A DNA stretch of 64,000 bases from an uncultured Pseudomonadota bacterium (GTDB taxonomy: Bacteria; Myxococcota_A; UBA796; SXON01). Location of the stretch: assembly GCA_903844155.1 (NCBI GenBank), contig CAIMSU010000289.1, positions 1-64,000 of the forward strand, written 5' to 3'. The position numbers were made by a program, and so were the translations under genes. Each line of letters begins with the position of its first letter. Within the stretch, counting starts at the first letter, position 1. The notes beneath the pieces are model-generated. The model was not told where the DNA came from. It saw nothing but the letters and a program-made list of their open reading frames with translations, and searched no databases. Shown one piece after another: positions 44,360-53,273 of this stretch.

Positions 44360-45601
44360 ATGTCGCGGCTGCCGTCGAAGCTTGCTTGGGACCCCTGGTT
44401 CGACGATGGCGGTCCGATGAGGCGTTGCGCCGAAATATTTTCCCGGCTTCGCGACTGTGGACCGTGTTTTCTGGCCTGGCTGGGGCCCGATCTCGTGGTT
44501 GGTCGCCTTGGGGCGCCGCCGCCGCTCACGAGCTGGGCGGACGTTGCGGCGCTCGTGCGGTCCGCACCTCCCCCGCTCGCGCCTGGGATCCCCGGGCACG
44601 TGGGATACTTCAGCTACGAAGCGGGCCGTTGGACGCACCCGATCGCCACCCGCACCTCCGCCCCGGCAGACGCGTTTCTCGCGCCCTGCCTCGGTGGCGT
44701 GACGTTTGCGCCCGGGGGCGTCGCCCGTTCGTGGGGCGAGGGGGTGGAAGCGCCCGCGCCGGCCGTCCTGCTCCCACAACCGCACGGACGGCCCCCGGAG
44801 TGGTCCTCGCCCGCCGCCTATGAGCAGTCCGTCCGCATCGCCCTCAACCACATCCGCGAGGGCGACTGCTACCAGGTCAACCTGGCCCGTACGGTGACGG
44901 TAGCTGACCCCGGCGATCCGCTCCACGCCTGGCTCCGCCTCGCCCGCACCAACCCCGCCCGGCGGGCGATGCTCCTGTACACCGGTGAGCGCACCATCCT
45001 GTCCAACTCGCCGGAGCTGCTCCTCGGTGCCCGTGGGCGGGAGCTGCTCTCGGTGCCGATCAAGGGCACCCGCCCCCTCGCCGCCTCACCGCTCGACCTG
45101 CTGCACTCGCCGAAGGAGCGGGCCGAGCTGACGATGATCGTCGACCTGGTGCGCGCCGACCTCGCCAACGTCGCCCGGTTGGGGTCGGTCCACGCAGGCC
45201 CGCGGCGAGTCGGGCGGGTCGGGCACCTCTGGCACGCCATGCAGCGCGTCCGCGCCACGCTCGACGAGGGCTTTGACGCCGTCGACGCGCTGCGCGCCCT
45301 GTTTCCCGCAGGCAGCGTCACCGGCGCACCACGCGTCCGGGCGACCGAGTTGATCGCGGCGCTGGAGGAGGCACCCCGCGGCGCCTACTGTGGCACGATG
45401 GGCTGGTTCGGCGGCGACGGATCCGCCTCGTGGAATGTCGCGATCCGCACGATCACGTTCACGGGCAACGTCACCCGCCCGGACCTGGCGAGCATGCACT
45501 TCGGCTCCGGGATCGTCTGGGGCAGTGACCCGGTGCGCGAGCGCGAGGAGACCGAGTGGAAGGCGAGGAAGATCCTTGCAGCCTTGTGCGAGGCGCCGTG
45601 A
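44360..45601 (+). CDS. pabB: Aminodeoxychorismate synthase component I
   Basis: 413 residues, typical for a PabB without fused PabA. SVPIKGTRPL (K235) is the chorismate-binding lysine motif; DCYQVNLART, LFPAGSVTGAPRVRA and GWFGGDGSASWNVAIRT follow in family order. It makes 4-amino-4-deoxychorismate for folate together with an amidotransferase not present here. Overlaps the next gene by GTGA. The ATG has only a weak ribosome site (CCGGA). Confidence 0.9.
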   Translation: MSRLPSKLAWDPWFDDGGPMRRCAEIFSRLRDCGPCFLAWLGPDLVVGRLGAPPPLTSWADVAALVRSAPPPLAPGIPGHVGYFSYEAGRWTHPIATRTSAPADAFLAPCLGGVTFAPGGVARSWGEGVEAPAPAVLLPQPHGRPPEWSSPAAYEQSVRIALNHIREGDCYQVNLARTVTVADPGDPLHAWLRLARTNPARRAMLLYTGERTILSNSPELLLGARGRELLSVPIKGTRPLAASPLDLLHSPKERAELTMIVDLVRADLANVARLGSVHAGPRRVGRVGHLWHAMQRVRATLDEGFDAVDALRALFPAGSVTGAPRVRATELIAALEEAPRGAYCGTMGWFGGDGSASWNVAIRTITFTGNVTRPDLASMHFGSGIVWGSDPVREREETEWKARKILAALCEAP

Positions 45602-46182
45602 CGGGCACCGAAGCGCTCCCTCGCGGCCTCTACGGCATGCTCGACGTCCCCTACGACGAGCCCGAGCGGGACACGCTCGATCGCGCCTTGTTCCTTACTG
45701 ATCGGGGCGTTCAGGCGATCCAGCTACGGGCGAAGCACCTCGACCTCGACGGGATCGCGGGCCTGGCAGAGCGGCTGGTTCGCACCGTGCCGCTGCTGAT
45801 CGTCAACGACCATGTTCCCCTCGCAGCCGCGCTGGGCGTCTGGGCCCACGTCGGCCAGGAGGATGGGCCCGACCCGGGCGTGCCCTTCGGACGGTCGACA
45901 CACACGACCGCGCAGGTGGAGCGCCCCGGCGCCGCCACCTACGTCGGCTACGGGCCGGTCTTCGGGTCGACCACGAAGGCGACCGGCTACGCTGCACGGG
46001 GCGTGGACGGGCTGCGCGCTGCGGTCCTTGCGAGCCGCATCCCGGTGGTGGCGATCGGCGGCATCACGGCCGAGAACATCGACGCCGTCCGGGCGACGGG
46101 GGTGCACGCCTGGGCGCCGATCTCGGGCTTCTGGTCCATCCGCGCCGACCGCGCCGCCCTTGACCGCTTGACGCGTCAGTAG
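45598..46182 (+). CDS. thiE: Thiamine-phosphate synthase-like protein
   Basis: 194 residues from the GTG overlapping the pabB stop. TIM-barrel pattern: VQAIQLRAKHL, LLIVNDHVPLA, AHVGQEDGPDP, YVGYGPVFGSTTKA and VVAIGGITAENID, matching ThiE/TenI. It joins the thiazole and pyrimidine halves of thiamine. Slightly shorter than usual. Pairing with pabB suggests a vitamin cofactor operon. Its stop codon lies inside the inverted repeat that follows. Confidence 0.8.
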   Translation: MTGTEALPRGLYGMLDVPYDEPERDTLDRALFLTDRGVQAIQLRAKHLDLDGIAGLAERLVRTVPLLIVNDHVPLAAALGVWAHVGQEDGPDPGVPFGRSTHTTAQVERPGAATYVGYGPVFGSTTKATGYAARGVDGLRAAVLASRIPVVAIGGITAENIDAVRATGVHAWAPISGFWSIRADRAALDRLTRQ

Positions 46183-46210
46183 CCCGATCCGCCTCATGCG
46201 GATCGGGCTA
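46180..46210 (+). terminator. Hairpin with perfect 13-bp stem after thiE
   Basis: TAGCCCGATCCGC, loop CTCAT, GCGGATCGGGCTA. The first three bases are the thiE stop codon. It is followed by TTGACGCG rather than a clear T-run, so it could be a Rho-assisted terminator. A second imperfect copy of the left arm with its flank (TTGACGCGTCGATAGCCCGATCCGC) follows at 46211-46235. Confidence 0.55.
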
Positions 46211-46251
46211 TTGACGCGTCGATAGCCCGATCCGCATCGGGCGGATCGGGC
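46211..46251. repeat. Degenerate copy of the hairpin arm and GATCGGGCG repeats
   Basis: TTGACGCGTC plus GATAGCCCGATCCGC repeats the end of thiE (46169-46192), then ATCGGGCGG is repeated about three times. This fills part of the gap 46183-46483 before mgtE. Looks like local duplication of the terminator region. Confidence 0.6.
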
Positions 46252-46284
46252 GGATCGGGCGATCCCGGCATCCTCCATTGAAGG

Positions 46285-46311
46285 TTGACGGCGTCGACCT
46301 CGCCGGATAAT
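46285..46311 (+). promoter_or_regulatory. Possible sigma-70-type promoter of mgtE
   Basis: TTGACG (46285-46290) and GATAAT (46306-46311) with a 15-base spacer, a little short. About 170 bases before the mgtE start, within the 301-base gap. I see no recognisable magnesium (M-box) riboswitch fold in the leader, though structure cannot be computed here. Confidence 0.35.
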
Positions 46312-46483
46312 TTTGGCGGTCAGCGCAAATCCCCGTTCTCGCGAGGTCCGTTCCGTGGACGATCCAGGTCGAAGTAGGCAAATCCTTTAGCTTGAGCCGG
46401 GCCGCCTCGGAACTCAAGGTTCGAGGCGAAATGAACGCGAATCCCAGCACCATCGCACCGGATCTCCGGGCAAGCGCGCGTCC

Positions 46484-47791
46484 GTGAGCACGGCCGTCGA
46501 TCCGAACGGCTTCCCCGATCCCCCGGAGCGGTGGGAGGAGAGCCCGTCGACGGCGAACATGTTCCGGGCGCTCGACCGGGCAACGGCCACGGAGGTGTTC
46601 CTCAAGCTGCCCTCGGCCGAACAATACCGCCTGCTTGAGGAGATGCCCCCCGGTGAGCAGCGCTTGTGGATGCGGGTGCTCGCGCCCGACGACGCCGCAG
46701 ACGTCATGCAATGCGCCCCTGAGGACGAGCGCGCGACGCTCATGGCGCACCTCGATCCCTCCACCCAGCGCGAGGTCAAGGCCCTCGCCGCCTACGCAGA
46801 GGACGACGCCGGCGGCCTGATGTCCCCGCGATTCGCAGCGTTGCGCGCGGACATGACCGTGGACGAGGCCATCCACTACCTCCGCCGCAAGGCCCGCGAC
46901 GGCGTCGAGACCATCTACACCGCCTACGTCCTCGACCACGATCAGCGGCTCGTCGGCGTCGTCAGCTTCCGCGAGCTGTTCTCGGCACAGGCATCGGCGC
47001 CGGTTCGCGACGTCATGCGCCCCGCGCTGACCGTCACGGAGGATCTCGACCAGGAGCACGTCGCCCGCATCATCGCCGAGCACAACCTCCTCGCCGTGCC
47101 CGTCGTCGACGCAGACGGCCGGATGAAGGGCATCGTGACGGTCGACGACGTGGTCGACGTCGTGCAGGAAGAGGCGACCGAGGACATCCAGAAGCTGGGC
47201 GGCATGGAGGCCCTCGACGAGTCGTACATGCACACGAGCTTTGGGCTCCTCCTGAAAAAGCGGGCGGGCTGGCTCGCGATCCTGTTCGTCGGCGAGATGC
47301 TGACCGCCAGCGCCATGAGCGTGTTCGAGGCCGAGATCGAAAAGGCGGTGGTCCTCGCGCTCTTCGTCCCGCTCATCATCTCAAGCGGCGGCAACTCGGG
47401 CTCCCAGGCCTCCTCGCTGATCATGCGCGCGCTCGCGCTCGGGGAAGTGACGTTTGCGGACTTCTGGCGGATCATCCGGCGGGAGGTGCTGAGCGGCATC
47501 GCGCTCGGCGCCATCCTCGGCTCCATCGCCATGGTCCGCATCTTCGTGTGGCAGGGGCTTTTTCACCTCTACGATCACGTCGTCCTGCTGGCGCTCACCA
47601 TCTCGGTCTCGTTGGTGGGGGTCGTGACGAGCGGGACGTTGATGGGGGCGGCCCTCCCGCTGTTGCTCAGGCGCATCGGCCTCGACCCGGCGACAGCGAG
47701 CGCGCCGATGGTCGCCACCCTGGTGGACGTGACCGGGCTCATCATCTACTTCTCGGTGGCATCGATCATCCTGTTGGGAGCGCTGAAGTAG
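46484..47791 (+). CDS. mgtE: Magnesium transporter MgtE
   Basis: 435 residues from a GTG. N-terminal superhelical domain (about 20-125), two CBS modules (about 130-250, MRPALTVTEDLDQEHVARII and IVTVDDVVDVVQEEATEDI), then five membrane helices (about 265-435) with LIISSGGNSGSQASSLIMRAL, the pore segment. Imports magnesium and gates by cytoplasmic magnesium level. The following methyltransferase starts directly after its stop, possibly co-transcribed. Confidence 0.92.
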   Translation: MSTAVDPNGFPDPPERWEESPSTANMFRALDRATATEVFLKLPSAEQYRLLEEMPPGEQRLWMRVLAPDDAADVMQCAPEDERATLMAHLDPSTQREVKALAAYAEDDAGGLMSPRFAALRADMTVDEAIHYLRRKARDGVETIYTAYVLDHDQRLVGVVSFRELFSAQASAPVRDVMRPALTVTEDLDQEHVARIIAEHNLLAVPVVDADGRMKGIVTVDDVVDVVQEEATEDIQKLGGMEALDESYMHTSFGLLLKKRAGWLAILFVGEMLTASAMSVFEAEIEKAVVLALFVPLIISSGGNSGSQASSLIMRALALGEVTFADFWRIIRREVLSGIALGAILGSIAMVRIFVWQGLFHLYDHVVLLALTISVSLVGVVTSGTLMGAALPLLLRRIGLDPATASAPMVATLVDVTGLIIYFSVASIILLGALK

Positions 47792-48607
47792 GTGCACGGA
47801 CAGGCTACCCGCGATGGCGGCAGAGCGATAGACTGGAGCTTGTCCGCCGATGACTACGGGGCCTTCCGACCAGGCCCGCCGCCGAGCTTCTACGCCCGGC
47901 TCGGCGCCCTGGGGATCGGCCTGCCCGGGCAGCGCATCCTCGACCTTGGGACGGGAACTGGCGTTCTCGCCCGACAGTTTGCGACGCAGGGCGGGGTGGT
48001 GACGGGCGTGGACGTGGCCATCGGGCAGATCGCGGTCGGGCTACGGTTGGCGGCCGAAAGCGACCTGGCCGTGGAGTTCCGCGTCGCCACGGCGGAGGAG
48101 ACCGGCGCGGCAGACGCCTCCTTTGACGTCGTCACCGCGAATCAATGCTGGTTGTACTTTGACAAGGCGCGGGTGCTCGCGGAGGTCCGGCGCGTGCTGG
48201 CGCCGGGCGGGGTGCTCGTCACCTCCCACTTCTCATACCTCTCGACCGACCCCGTCGCCCGGGCAACCGAGGCGTTGATCCTGCGCTACAACCCGGATTG
48301 GCAGGGTGCGAACTGGTCCGGCGAGGTGCCGACGCTGCCGGCGTGGTCGGTCGGACGGGCGACGGTGCGGAGCTCCTTCATCTACGACGAGGCCATCCCG
48401 TTCACGCGCGAGGCGTGGCGCGGGCGCATGCGGGCGTGCCGCGGCGTCGGGCCGACGTTGACGGCCGACGAGGTCGCGCGGTTTGACGGCGAACATGCGG
48501 CGCTTCTGGAGTCGACGATGCCGGAGGCCTTCACCGTGACGCACCGGATCGACGCGCACGTTTTTGAGGTTTCCCCCGAGCGAGTAGGCGTGGGGGCAAC
48601 TGGATGA
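47792..48607 (+). CDS. Class I SAM-dependent methyltransferase
   Basis: 271 residues from a GTG immediately after the mgtE stop. ILDLGTGTGVLARQF (about 49-63) is motif I; VVTGVDVAIGQI and DASFDVVTANQCWLYFDKA follow in the usual order. Small-molecule methyltransferase of the UbiE-like group; substrate unknown. The first ten codons include an ATA and an AGA, rare here, so the true start could be a little later. Confidence 0.75.
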   Translation: MHGQATRDGGRAIDWSLSADDYGAFRPGPPPSFYARLGALGIGLPGQRILDLGTGTGVLARQFATQGGVVTGVDVAIGQIAVGLRLAAESDLAVEFRVATAEETGAADASFDVVTANQCWLYFDKARVLAEVRRVLAPGGVLVTSHFSYLSTDPVARATEALILRYNPDWQGANWSGEVPTLPAWSVGRATVRSSFIYDEAIPFTREAWRGRMRACRGVGPTLTADEVARFDGEHAALLESTMPEAFTVTHRIDAHVFEVSPERVGVGATG

Positions 48608-48874
48608 TCATCGAACGTTCTGGCTCGATCCGGAGGGGATGGAGCCGGACGGGTTGATGGCGTTCAAGGGGGGGTTTGGGGCGACCGTGTCGCACGGGCG
48701 AGCTGCGAAGCAACGGTCATGCGCGCGCCTGCCGACGCCCGGGAGGCTGAGCGGCCGGGCGGGTGGAGGAGGCACACCTGCGCAGGTTCGGGCGAGCGCG
48801 ACCGCTGCTGACCGCGTCGAAGGCACGCTTCGTGCGGGGCACGAAGTCGCGCCTTCAACTTGGCCAGCCGACCG

Positions 48875-49375
48875 CTACCTCCCCTCGCCAGCCTCAACCC
48901 CCTCCGACTCGCCCTCTTCTTCCGCGGCTTCGGTCTCGGTCATCGGGGTGCCGTTACTGTCGAGGACGACCTCCTGGGTGGACGTTCCCTTCTTGAGCGC
49001 GGCGTCAAACACGGTCTGCGAGCGGGTCACCGCGCGCTCGACCTGACTGACGGTCCACCCGGCGTACCTGGCCTTCAGCGTCGCCTGGACCGCCGCGGGC
49101 GCGTTGGTCACCGGGATGACCTCCTCCTCTTCGATCACCGTGCCGTCCGTCGCAAAGGCGAGGTCCAGCGAGCGGGTGCCGATGTGAACGGTGGCCTCGT
49201 AGCGATCGACCCCCTTGATCTTCTCCCGGCTGGCCCCGGCGGTGGTGCCACCTACGTACTTCGCGGCGATGGTGGCCTTGATGTTCGCGGGCAAGGCGCC
49301 GGCATCGATCCGGACCTCCCCAGCGTGGGCAGGGTGCGCAAGGCAAAGGGCGAGCAGGATGGAGAACATGATCAT
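48875..49375 (-). CDS. Secreted PepSY-like protein
   Basis: 166 residues: signal peptide (MIMFSILLALCLAHPAHA, about 1-18), then two PepSY/BLIP-like repeats (ALPANIKATIAAKYVGGTT and APAAVQATLKARYAGWTVS) of the type found in periplasmic inhibitor-like proteins, and an acidic tail. Likely periplasmic. It is divergent from the lipoprotein at 49556, with a 180-base gap containing a possible -10 (TATAAC) near 49485. The 267 bases before it (48608-48874) contain no convincing gene. Confidence 0.7.
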   Translation of the reverse strand: MIMFSILLALCLAHPAHAGEVRIDAGALPANIKATIAAKYVGGTTAGASREKIKGVDRYEATVHIGTRSLDLAFATDGTVIEEEEVIPVTNAPAAVQATLKARYAGWTVSQVERAVTRSQTVFDAALKKGTSTQEVVLDSNGTPMTETEAAEEEGESEGVEAGEGR

Positions 49376-49555
49376 GTCCGGGGTTGGGGGAAGGGAGCCG
49401 CCTGAGGATTGCCCTGGCTGGCCGTCGGCTCCGGTGTACCGTTGCTACACACCGTTCTGTCGCGCCAAGTCATAAAGGTATAACGGTCGGAATCTTCCGG
49501 GGCGGTGCCGAATCTCTTCCGGCAGCCGGCCGAATCTGGTGTGTACTGAAGGCCC

Positions 49556-50218
49556 ATGTCGCACACCGCCGGACACCCGCTCCTCCTCGCCGCTCTCGTC
49601 CTCGTCGCGGGTTGCGGCGCCACGACGACCCCGTCGGCGCCCGTCTCCGACACACACCCGACCCCTGCGGCTGCGGTCCCTCCGGTGTCGGCTCCAGCCG
49701 CGGTCGAGGCCCCGATCGCTGCGGTGGAGACCGCCGTCGAGCCCGAGAAGAACCCTCCCGGCGACATGCCGGACAGTCAGGTGTTCGTCGCCTACACCTC
49801 ACCCACCGATGGCGTCACGCTCCAGATCCCGGAGGGGTGGGCGCGAACGGAGGTTCCGGGCGGCGCGCAGTGGATCGACAAGTTCGACGGGGTGAAAGTC
49901 GTCGCAGCGCCCGCCAACGCGGCCCCGACTGCCGCCACCGCGGCGAGCACGCTCGTTCCGGCGCTTCAGGGAAGCGGACACGCCGTTGAGATCGGTGCCG
50001 TGAGCGCCGTGACGTTGCCGGGCGGCTCGGCGGTCCGCATCGACTACCACGCGAATTCGGAGCCGAACGCAGTGACCGACAAGAAGGTCCGGCTCGAAGC
50101 CAGCAACTACTACTACTTCCACGACGGGAAGCTGCTGACGCTCACGGTCTGGGCACCCGCCGGGGCCGACAACGTCGACCAGTGGGACCTGATGTCCAAG
50201 AGCCTGAGATGGCCGTAG
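49556..50218 (+). CDS. Lipoprotein, intact copy of a duplicated gene
   Basis: 220 residues. LAALVLVAGC is a clear lipobox (Cys about residue 20). A Thr/Pro/Ala-rich linker (to about 70) leads to a compact domain (PDSQVFVAYTSPTDG...VQIPEGWART...LLTLTVWAPAGADN) probably sitting in the periplasm. Unknown function. Its last 90 bases are nearly identical to the end of the copy at 51234-51887. Transcribed with the barrel protein that follows. Confidence 0.8.
   Translation: MSHTAGHPLLLAALVLVAGCGATTTPSAPVSDTHPTPAAAVPPVSAPAAVEAPIAAVETAVEPEKNPPGDMPDSQVFVAYTSPTDGVTLQIPEGWARTEVPGGAQWIDKFDGVKVVAAPANAAPTAATAASTLVPALQGSGHAVEIGAVSAVTLPGGSAVRIDYHANSEPNAVTDKKVRLEASNYYYFHDGKLLTLTVWAPAGADNVDQWDLMSKSLRWP
50122..50208 (+). 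repeat. 87-bp direct repeat, first copy (mate at 51791-51877)
   Basis: Starts CGACGGGAAGCTGCTGACGC and differs from 51791-51877 at about two positions. Two 87-bp near-identical segments in the same orientation, 1.67 kb apart, point to recent duplication or gene conversion and could delete the barrel gene between them by recombination. Confidence 0.85.
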
Positions 50219-50282
50219 CCAAGGGCCGGAGTCCCCGGTCCTCGGCCGGCGCTCTGTCGATCGCTCGCACCTGCTGGGGGTC

Positions 50283-51158
50283 ATGATGAAACCACGATTT
50301 TTCGCCGCTGCTCTGCTCGCATTCGCGGTCGCTCGCCCCGTCCTCGCAAGTGGCGGCGACCCCGCGGCCCCGGCTGACCCGACGCCGGGTCCGGACGCCC
50401 AGCCGACGCCCGTCGACACCGGGGTCGGGCTGGGTCCCGACAAGCCGGCCCTGCGGCTCTCGACGGGCACGTCCGCAGAATTTCAGGGCGACGCCACCAG
50501 CTTCGAGCTGAGCGTGCCGGTGTTCATCGAATGGGGGATCACGCAGCGCCTCACGGTTCTCGCAGAGCCTCGCTTCAAGTACGTCACGTACCAGGGCGTG
50601 GACACCACCTACGGTCTCGGTGATCTCGTGACCGCCGCCACCTTCGAGTTCGTGCACGAGGGCAAGGTTGCTCCCGCGCTGGCCGCGGAGGGCGAGGTCA
50701 AAGTGCCGATCGCGATGAACGGCCTCGGCACGGGCAAGCCCGACTACTCGGTCGGGCTCGTGGCGCGCAAATCGCTGGGGCCCGTGAGCCTCGATGTGCG
50801 GGCGATCTACACGTTCGTCGGCAGCCCGACCGGCGCGAACCTGAGCAACACGCTGCGCGGCACCGTGGCCGGCGAGTGGCAGGTCTCACAGCGCCTGGAT
50901 GTGCTGGGCGAGGTGGCGTTCGGCAATGGGACCGGCGGGGATGTCACCCTCCTTCTCCACCGGGGCGAGGTCCCGGAGTCGGGCATCGAGGTGGAGGGGA
51001 CGGTCGGGCTCGCTGAGCACGTCACCGACCGCCTGAAGCTGGTGCAAGAGGGGTCCTACTCCTCGAGCGGCTCGAAGCGGGGCATGTTCGGCCTGGAGTG
51101 GGACTTCGGCGCCGCCTCGACGACTTTGCACAGTTGGACCAACGATCCCGTCGACTGA
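50283..51158 (+). CDS. Outer-membrane transporter-like beta-barrel
   Basis: 291 residues. Signal peptide (MMKPRFFAAALLAFAVARPVLA, about 1-22), Pro-rich linker, then beta strands with SFELSVPVFIEWGITQRLTVLAEPRFKY and regular alternation, of the phenol-degradation MetA-like barrel type. It ends with Asp rather than aromatic, after a strand ending in WDFG. Between the two copies of the lipoprotein gene, in the same direction. Confidence 0.7.
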   Translation: MMKPRFFAAALLAFAVARPVLASGGDPAAPADPTPGPDAQPTPVDTGVGLGPDKPALRLSTGTSAEFQGDATSFELSVPVFIEWGITQRLTVLAEPRFKYVTYQGVDTTYGLGDLVTAATFEFVHEGKVAPALAAEGEVKVPIAMNGLGTGKPDYSVGLVARKSLGPVSLDVRAIYTFVGSPTGANLSNTLRGTVAGEWQVSQRLDVLGEVAFGNGTGGDVTLLLHRGEVPESGIEVEGTVGLAEHVTDRLKLVQEGSYSSSGSKRGMFGLEWDFGAASTTLHSWTNDPVD

Positions 51159-51233
51159 CTCTGCGGAGTCGTCCTTCCATCATCGCGCCCCTGACCGGGA
51201 GCGGCCCCACGCCCCACGCACCGGAGTCCCCAG

Positions 51234-51887
51234 ATGCACCGTCCTCCCCTGTCACCCGATCTGCGCCAGCGCAGCCCCGTCCTTTCGGCGTTGCTCCTCT
51301 GCGCTTTCGTCCGCCTCGGGCCAGTTGCGTTCGCAGGCACGCCGGAGACGGCGGTCGCTCCGTCGGAACCCGTGGTCGCGCCGGAGGTCAACCCGCCGGG
51401 CGACATCCCCGACTCCCAGGTGTTCGTCCGCTACACGTCGGCCTCCGGCGGCTTCGCGCTCAAGGTGCCCGAAGGCTGGGCCCGAACCGAATCCCCGACA
51501 AGCGTCGCCACGCCGCCGGCCGCGACCGCCCCAGTCCAGACCTGGGTCCGGTGGATCGACAAGCTCGATGGCGTCGTCGTCACCGTGGCTCCCGCGACCG
51601 CTACGCCGACCTCCGACTAAGTCCGAGCCACCTTGCTGTCCTCCGGACGCGCCGTCACCGTCGACAAGGTCGCGACCGTCACGTTGCCCATCGGCTCCGC
51701 ATTGCGCGCCGACCTCCACGCGAATTCCGACCCCAACCCGGTGACGACCAAGCAGGTCCGACTTGAGGAGGCCGCCTGGTTCGTCTACCGCGACGGGAAG
51801 CTGCTGACGCTCACGGTCTGGGCACCCGCCGGAGCCGACAACGTCGACCCGTGGGACCTGATGTCCAAGAGCCTGACATGGAAATAG
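51234..51887 (+). pseudogene. Second copy of the lipoprotein, interrupted by one in-frame stop
   Basis: The frame runs from ATG 51234 (signal peptide to VAFAG) through PPGDIPDSQVFVRYTS and PEGWARTES to a TAA at 51618-51620, then continues in the same frame (VRATLLSSGRAVTVDKVATV...LTWK) to a TAG at 51885-51887. Only one stop separates the two parts; length and order match the intact copy at 49556. It may be a recent nonsense mutation or a read error. It lacks the lipobox Cys of the first copy, having a plain signal peptide. The next gene starts inside its 3' end. Confidence 0.7.
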
Positions 51888-52594
51888 CAAGCGGCGCACC
51901 GGTACAAACTGCGACCGGCCCCGTCCTTGAGGCCTTCGACCTCTACCGCTTCTTCCACACGGGAGACGACGAGACGCTCGCGTTGCGCGGCGTGAGCCTG
52001 ACCGTCGCGGCTGGCGAGATCGTCGTTGTGGTCGGCGCGTCGGGAAGCGGAAAGTCCACGCTGCTCAACTGCCTCGCAGGGCTCGACGAGCCGGACGGCG
52101 GCTACGTCGTGCTCCTCGGGGAGCGGCTGACGCGGCGCCCGGAGGCCGAGCGAGCGTCGCGGCGAGCGGCGCACGTCGGCGTGCTTTTGCAGGCCGGGAA
52201 CCTGTTCCCCTCACTCACGGTCGCCGAAAATGTCCGCCTCCAGATGGCGATGGCTCGGGTCCGCGAGCCGGGGCGCGTGGACCAGCTCCTCGAACAGGTC
52301 GGGCTGGCCGACCGACACGGCGCGCTGCCCTCCCAGCTCTCGGGCGGGGAGGCTGCGAGGGCCGGACTCGCTGTCGCGCTCGCCGCGTCACCAAAGCTGC
52401 TGCTCGCAGATGAGCCCACCGGGGAGGTGGACGCGGCGACGGAGGCCAAACTGCTGGCGATCTTCGCCGATCGACGGAAGAGCGGGGCGGCAACGGTGAT
52501 CGCGACGCACAGCCCGGCGGTCGCGGCGCTGGCCGATCGCGTGGTTCACCTCGTGGACGGCCGGATTGTCGACGGGGAGGCTGCTCATGTCTGA
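51878..52594 (+). CDS. ABC transporter ATPase (LolD/MacB type)
   Basis: 238 residues. Walker A GASGSGKST (53-61), signature LSGGEAARAG (about 148-157), Walker B LLLADEP. Its ATG lies 10 bases inside the end of the preceding frame; a longer frame upstream is not favoured. Overlaps the second ATPase gene by 8 bases. With the permease it should form a LolCDE/MacB-like complex working on envelope substrates. Confidence 0.85.
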   Translation: MEIASGAPVQTATGPVLEAFDLYRFFHTGDDETLALRGVSLTVAAGEIVVVVGASGSGKSTLLNCLAGLDEPDGGYVVLLGERLTRRPEAERASRRAAHVGVLLQAGNLFPSLTVAENVRLQMAMARVREPGRVDQLLEQVGLADRHGALPSQLSGGEAARAGLAVALAASPKLLLADEPTGEVDAATEAKLLAIFADRRKSGAATVIATHSPAVAALADRVVHLVDGRIVDGEAAHV

Positions 52595-53273
52595 TCCTGT
52601 CGCCGCCACCGGGCCGCTCGTCGTCGGGACGGGCGTGGGCCGGACGTTCGGCGACCTCGTCGCGTTGGACGGCGCCACGTTCACGATCCCGGCTGCAGCG
52701 CGCATCGCGCTCGTCGGCCCCTCCGGGTGCGGCAAGTCCACGTTGCTCCACCTGATCGCCGGGCTGGATACCCCGACCGCCGGGACGCTCGCCTGGCCCG
52801 CGCTCGGGCCTCAGCAGTCGCTTCGGCCGCTCCACGTCGGCTTCGTCTTCCAGGCCCCGAGCCTCGTCGCGCCGCTGACGGTCGTGGAGAACGTCGAATT
52901 GCCGCTCCTGCTCGAAAAGCGAGCCCCCGCGGAAGCCCGCGCTGCTGCCCTGGCGATGCTCGAACGCATCGGGCTCGCGGACCTCGCGGACAAGCTGCCG
53001 GAGGAGATCTCCGGTGGGCAGGCCCAACGGGTCGCCGTCGCGCGCGCGCTTGTCCACCAGCCCGCCCTCCTCTGCGCGGACGAGCCCACCGGACAGCTTG
53101 ACCGGGCCACCGCGAAGCACCTGATGGACGTGCTCCTCGCCGCGATCGAGGGGACTGCGACGTCGCTTGTGGTCGCGACCCACGACCCGGAGATCGCCGC
53201 TCGCCTGACGAAGCAATGGAGCATGCAGCACGGCATCCTGAACGCCGTCGCCCTGCCGACGGGTGCACCATGA
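52587..53273 (+). CDS. Second ABC transporter ATPase (LolD/MacB type)
   Basis: 228 residues from an ATG with GGGGAGG upstream. Walker A GPSGCGKST (about 46-54), signature ISGGQAQRVAVARAL, Walker B ALLCADEPTGQLD. A heterodimer of two different ATPases with one long permease is suggested. The permease ATG overlaps the stop (ATGA). Confidence 0.85.
   Translation: MSDPVAATGPLVVGTGVGRTFGDLVALDGATFTIPAAARIALVGPSGCGKSTLLHLIAGLDTPTAGTLAWPALGPQQSLRPLHVGFVFQAPSLVAPLTVVENVELPLLLEKRAPAEARAAALAMLERIGLADLADKLPEEISGGQAQRVAVARALVHQPALLCADEPTGQLDRATAKHLMDVLLAAIEGTATSLVVATHDPEIAARLTKQWSMQHGILNAVALPTGAP

Noticed and set aside
46183-46483. M-box magnesium riboswitch before mgtE
   Set aside because: No recognisable conserved M-box segments in the leader; only a duplicated hairpin and a possible promoter.
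48639-49046. A forward frame between the methyltransferase and the PepSY gene
   Set aside because: The upstream part begins plausibly, but the rest is antisense of the PepSY gene and low-complexity; no ribosome site.
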